Below are positions 61,379-64,000 of a stretch of 64,000 bases of DNA, piece after piece. The notes under the pieces are model-generated. The model saw nothing but the letters and a program-made list of their open reading frames with translations. It was not told the origin of the DNA and ran no database searches. Location of the stretch: NCBI GenBank assembly GCA_018343915.1, contig JABRWF010000003.1, forward strand, positions 1,054,001 to 1,118,000, given 5' to 3'. The stretch is from Agroathelia rolfsii (lineage: Eukaryota; Basidiomycota; Agaricomycetes; Amylocorticiales; Amylocorticiaceae). The position numbers and the translations under genes were made by a program. How positions within the stretch are numbered: the stretch's first letter is position 1; each line of letters opens with the position of its first letter.

Positions 61379-63222
61379 TGTTACAAGTCGATCTATATAC
61401 TATAAATTTATTTAAGATTTCTCATTATTTTTCTGATTTTTCTCCAATTTTTCCCTATTTTTTGATATATAACATATATATTACATAAGCAGACATTACA
61501 TAAGTACTCTAATGACTAAGCAAAGTCATGTGATCAGTCATCATGTGACTGGCCATCATGTGACTACTAGCCATATGACTTATTATATAAAGTAGGTCTA
61601 GAGTATAGGTCTAGAATATGACACCATTATAGACTCACTATAGTGCAATATTGCATCATACTTAGCACCTCTGTGCACAGACCATATACCAGGTGTATAG
61701 ACTAGGTAGAATTAGTATATAACCCTGTAGTGCCTCTACCTGAAGACCCTAGATTTGTTCTCTTTGTCTTTAGGTAAGCACCATAGTACTTTGTATTAAG
61801 TAGTTAACTAACATAATAAAATCTTTGTCTTCAGAGCCTATCTCTCCCCTTTCCCCACCAAAAAATCCTTTCTGCTTTGTGCTAGGAGGTTACAAGTATA
61901 CTTAGTGCTACTTATAGTCAAGGTGTGCTTAGTGCTACCTCTATGAGCTTGTATAAGACAGGTCTAGCCCATCAGTGGTGATCATTTGCATTAGCTATAA
62001 ACACAACCACATTGTACTTAGTACACTTGCCCCAACAAAAGCTTTACACCTAGTTGGCCAGGGTTAAGATACCTCAACCCTTATCTGCATACACAAGAAA
62101 ACTTGTGTCTTGACTATAGACCTTGCTTAAAAGTCTTATAGACTTAGAGTAAAGCTTGGTGATAGAAGAGCTCAAGTTTGAGTAATAGCAGAGACAGGGC
62201 ATAGAGAAGTGTACACCCCTGTATCCCAAGTCCTGGAAAGAGTAAAAAAGGCCTTACTGTCACAACTATAGTTATACCATGCCATAGACACTATAGTATT
62301 TAATCATGTCTACCAAGCATATATTTAGGTTTACCAAGCATATACCCAGGTTTATTCAGTATATACTCAAGATAACTATGAAATCACTCAAGTATTTATT
62401 ATTATTATTATCAAGCTACAAATCATGCTGTAGAGGCTATTATACATAATATATCCACAGTATATTATCTATAAGTCATAGTATATCACAGTAAACTATA
62501 GTTTATCATTTGGTCAAAGCTCAATTCTAAGCCTAAGGCTTAGAAACAGGTATATTATTATTTCCGCTCCTTTTTACTGTCGTGCTGGTTGTGACATGTC
62601 ACATGTCATGTTACACAAAAGAGCGTAACTTTGCATTCCCCATCTTCAGGCACTATTACAGTTATACAGGAACTGTAATACATCATGATAATCATTGAAA
62701 CAATCAAGGAAGAACCTAGGAATGATATTGGATCATTTAGTAAGGATTAGTAACTAGAAAGCGTACCAAAGTAGGAGAATAATAGTATACAATTATGTAT
62801 TTAAGTTACTAAGGTCTAAGAGATGTTCCCTATCTCACAGACCTCTTTCATCAATACTATCATTGTTATTCATTGTCCTAGGCTCTCTTTACGCCCCTAA
62901 GCCCCTATTGTACCACTCTTATTGTCCCAAGTCATAGCCATAGTTATTATAGTTGTCAAAGTTATAGTACACTTCTTTATAGTTAACCTTAGGGTTGGAA
63001 ACCCTAAGAGCGTTACTACTAGCCTTGGATTAGGCTTTACAACCCATTGTTTACTGCTAAGTATTTTTAATAGTCTTTTCTATAGTAATCCTTCATAGTA
63101 TTTATAGTGCTCATAGTTATAGTTTATAGACCTATAACACTTACTGCCTACCCTGTACCTTTGAGGGGTTTCTGTAGACTTTGGTTGAGTTTTGGTGATA
63201 AGAGTCAGGTGTGTTCTTGATA
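61379..63222 (-). mobile_element. LTR-A copy B, solo LTR nested in copy D (and itself interrupted)
   Basis: Starts TGTTACAAGTCGATC and ends GTTCTTGATA. AGTAC lies at both borders (61374-61378 and 63223-63227). Without the element at 62258-63139 and one copy of its duplication it measures about 957 bp, close to the 953-bp solo LTR at 58532, to which it is inverted. Confidence 0.82.
62258..63139 (+). mobile_element. 882-bp TG...CA element (solo LTR-like) inserted in copy B
   Basis: Starts TGTCACAACTATAG and ends GACCTATAACA. CTTAC occurs on both sides (62253-62257 and 63140-63144), and removing the element plus one CTTAC rejoins the LTR-A sequence at GGCAGTAAGGCC (minus strand). It contains internal palindromes (GTGACATGTCAC type). 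No open frame of note. Confidence 0.82.
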
Positions 63223-63227
63223 AGTAC

Positions 63228-64000
63228 TTTGATGACTAAGCAAAGTTATATAATCAGTCATCATGTGACTGGCCACCATATGACCACTAGTCATGTGACT
63301 TGTTATGTAAGTAGGTCTAGAGCATAGGTCTAGAGCATGATACCATTATAGACTCACTATAATGCAATATTGCATTATACTTAGCACCTTTATACACAGA
63401 TCATGTACCAGTGCACAGACCAGGTAGAAATAGTATATAACCCTGTAGTGCCTCTACCTGAAGACCCTAGATTTGTTCTCTTTATCTTTAGGTAAGCACA
63501 ATAGTGCTTTATATCTAATAAGCAGCTAATATAATAAACTTTGTCTTTAGAGCCTATCTCTCCCTCTTCCCTCTCTCAAAATCCTCTCTGCTTTATACTA
63601 GGAGGTTACAAGTATGCTTAGTACTACTTGTAGTTGGAGTGTGCTCTGTGCTACTCCTGTGTATATATATAAGATAGGTCTGGCCCTTGTGGTAACTATT
63701 TGTACTTGCAATAATACAAACCAAACATTATGCTTAGCGTACTTAAGTAAACACCAACTAGCTTAGAGTTTATTAGGGTTAAGATACCTTAACCCCTATC
63801 TATATACACAAGATAGTTTGTGTTCTGCCTATAAACCTTGCTTAAAAGTGTTCACACTTAGAGTAAAGCTTGGTGATAGAAAGACTCAAACTTAAGTGAA
63901 AATAGAAACTGGGCACAGAGAAGTATACACCCCTGCATCTCAAGTCCTAGAAAGAGTAAAACAGGCCTTACCGCCTACCCTATACCTTTGAGGGGTTTCT
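63228..64000 (-). repeat. LTR-A copy D, second part (cut by the window edge)
   Basis: Continues copy D from TTTGATGACTAAGC and matches the interior of copy B and the solo LTR to the last base (ACCTTTGAGGGGTTTCT). About 70 bases should remain outside the window. Confidence 0.75.

Overview
The window looks like nuclear DNA of a basidiomycete fungus, most probably an Agaricomycete. Nearly every gene is cut by many short GT-AG introns of about 50-75 nt, exons are small, and the proteins are fungal (Rab geranylgeranyltransferase alpha, Syf1, Ssf1, cytochrome c heme lyase, Gea-type Arf GEF, Tfb3, proteasome alpha-4). There are also typical wood- or plant-associated genes: GMC oxidoreductases, a pectin methylesterase and a sedolisin protease. 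I assigned products by reading reconstructed exons; no database search was possible.

Layout. 0-4.3 kb: a partial Rab geranylgeranyltransferase alpha gene (-) divergent from SYF1 (+). 5.3-9.6 kb: an intact GMC oxidoreductase followed by the 3' relic of another copy; a close intact paralogue lies at 50.5-53.4 kb. 11.2-13.7 kb: SSF1 and cytochrome c heme lyase, convergent. 14.3-17.9 kb: a tandem pair of arrestin-fold proteins. 18.2-24.0 kb: a GEA/GBF1 Arf GEF. 25.7-30.6 kb: two secreted enzymes, an S53 sedolisin with an in-frame TAA and a pectinesterase with 10- and 13-nt exons. 31.3-41.0 kb: mostly minus strand, with a DUF3445-type heme oxygenase-like protein, a nitronate monooxygenase, an MFS exporter, and three tiny three-exon genes that I read as one family with a dsRBD-like fold. 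42-49 kb: a conserved unknown, PRE6 head-to-head with a C78 deubiquitinase (ZUP1-like), TFB3, and two small unknowns. 54.0-55.3 kb: a LigB/DODA-type extradiol dioxygenase.

From about 56 kb to the right edge the DNA changes character. It is AT-rich, almost free of CpG and without intact genes. It is built from LTR copies in both orientations. One solo LTR has a perfect CTTAC duplication. A second sits inside an older LTR (AGTAC duplication) and was itself invaded by a different 882-bp TG...CA element (CTTAC duplication).

The most unusual observation is a 2-nt micro-exon (AG) conserved in both GMC genes. It restores the canonical NLQDH motif and in the first copy seems necessary to avoid a stop. 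GC-AG introns recur in SYF1, the first GMC gene and (twice) TFB3.
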